In this document: positions 57,264 to 64,000 of the stretch, piece after piece | Numbering within the stretch: position 1 is the stretch's first letter | Layout of the letters: each line of letters opens with the position of its first letter | Source: Gavia stellata | Taxonomy: Eukaryota > Chordata > Aves > Gaviiformes > Gaviidae | NCBI RefSeq assembly: GCF_030936135.1 | Contig: NC_082618.1 | Span: forward strand, 7,661,034 to 7,725,033 | Length of the DNA: 64,000 nt | Direction of reading: 5' to 3' | The notes under the pieces: model-generated | Databases searched by the model: none | The model's input: the letters and a program-made list of their open reading frames with translations, nothing else | Told to the model about the DNA's origin: nothing | Made by a program: the position numbers and the translations under genes

Positions 57264-58102
57264 AATGAAACAACCAAAAGATTGGGGGGGGGGGTCCTCT
57301 CCGGACCGGGGGGCGGCCGGGGCCGGGGCCACCAGCCCGGGCGGGATGCGGTGGTGGCGGGGGGGGCACAGCCATGCCCCGGTACCCCCCGCCCACCCCG
57401 TCACGCCGGGCCGGCGGCGCGGGTCTGGCCCTGCTGGGGTGCCGGGACGTGCGGGGCGGGGGGGACACACGCCGGTGGCGGGGGGGGGAGGACGCCCCGG
57501 GGAGGGCGAAGCAAGCGGGGGGGGCCGGGGGGACGCAGCATGCTCGGGGCACGGGGCGGGGGACACACACACACGTCCCTGTGTGGCGGCGGTGGGAGAC
57601 ACGGGGGTGCACGGGGGGGGGGGGGGGGCGAGGGGTGGGGGGGCACCCCCATGGCCCCCCCAGGGCCCCTCACCCTCCCCGGGGCTCTGCGGGGCGTCCC
57701 GCTGCTCCCTCCCCACTGCAGCCCCGGGGAGCCCTGTCCTTACCTGGGGGGTCCCCATGGCCCCGCTCCCCCTGCCTGGCTCTCTCCTCCATCGCGGGGG
57801 CTGGGGGGGGCTGCTGTGCCCCTGCAGGGGCCGGGGAGCAGGATGGGGCCCGGGGACCCCCACTGGCTCAGCACCCCGTGAGCCCGGGGCAGGGGGTCGG
57901 GTGACAGCTGGGCGCTGGCAGACCCCACGGGGGTCCGGGGGGGTTGGGGGTGGCAGGGGGGTGGCCGGCGCCCGGGTGGCTCCCATCGAGCGCTCGGCTT
58001 GAGTCTCCTTGGGAGAGGTGTGCCCGGCCCGTGCCAGGGGCCGGTGGGCACGGGGGGGCCCGGGAGGGGTGGCTGCGGCGCCCAGCTCCACGCTGCCCGC
58101 GC
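57264..58102 (-). other. SEZ6: SEZ6 3'UTR
   Basis: About 0.84 kb of very GC-rich sequence between the stop and AATAAA. Several G-runs (plus strand, for example 57285-57294 and near 57613-57628) make the mRNA C-rich. Long open frames here are compositional. Confidence 0.6.

Positions 58103-64000
<5,898 letters not shown>

Noticed and set aside
56024-58091. Open frames of 300-580 codons in the PHF12/SEZ6 intergenic CpG island
   Set aside because: Pro/Arg/Gly-only composition, no splice sites or homology, and antisense to a promoter. They are compositional.

Overview
The window looks like vertebrate nuclear DNA, most likely from a bird. It holds four multi-exon genes, all on the minus strand, with GT-AG introns, CpG-rich promoters and a CR1 retrotransposon 3' end. 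The introns of the rightmost gene are very short and rich in minisatellites, as is common on avian microchromosomes. The species cannot be settled from sequence alone. There are no prokaryotic features and no sign of an undescribed multi-gene system. The interesting material is alternative splicing, reading-frame puzzles, tandem repeats and regulatory DNA.

In transcription order (right to left) the genes are SEZ6 (64000 to about 57240, 5' end outside), PHF12 (56218 to 24708, complete CDS of 15 coding exons, 1009 codons plus stop), DHRS13 (23204 to about 20552, complete, 5 coding exons, uncertain C-terminus) and FLOT2 (18424 to 1, first coding exons only, 3' end outside). From memory, human 17q11.2 has the same order and orientation. 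Exon calls were made by reading the minus strand, checking splice sites and phases, and recognising the protein families. Joined reading frames stay open across every junction listed.

Region by region: 1-18424 is the 5' part of FLOT2, including two 91-nt exons that appear mutually exclusive, a long first intron with a LINE remnant, and a C-rich (G-rich in RNA) intron start. 18425-20551 holds the FLOT2 promoter and a 1.6-kb minisatellite. 20552-23204 is DHRS13, with two more unrelated minisatellites in its introns. 23205-24707 holds the DHRS13 promoter, a CR1 fragment and the PHF12 3'UTR. 24708-56218 is PHF12, with a 14-kb second intron. 56219-57257 is the PHF12 CpG-island promoter, rich in NRF1-like and CRE sites. 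57258-64000 is the SEZ6 3' half, with tandem alternative acceptors for two C-termini and AT-rich intronic islands.

The genes are functionally unrelated: a membrane raft scaffold (FLOT2), a short-chain dehydrogenase (DHRS13), a Sin3-associated PHD corepressor (PHF12) and a neuronal CUB/sushi receptor-like protein (SEZ6). Their proximity is conserved synteny, not an operon.
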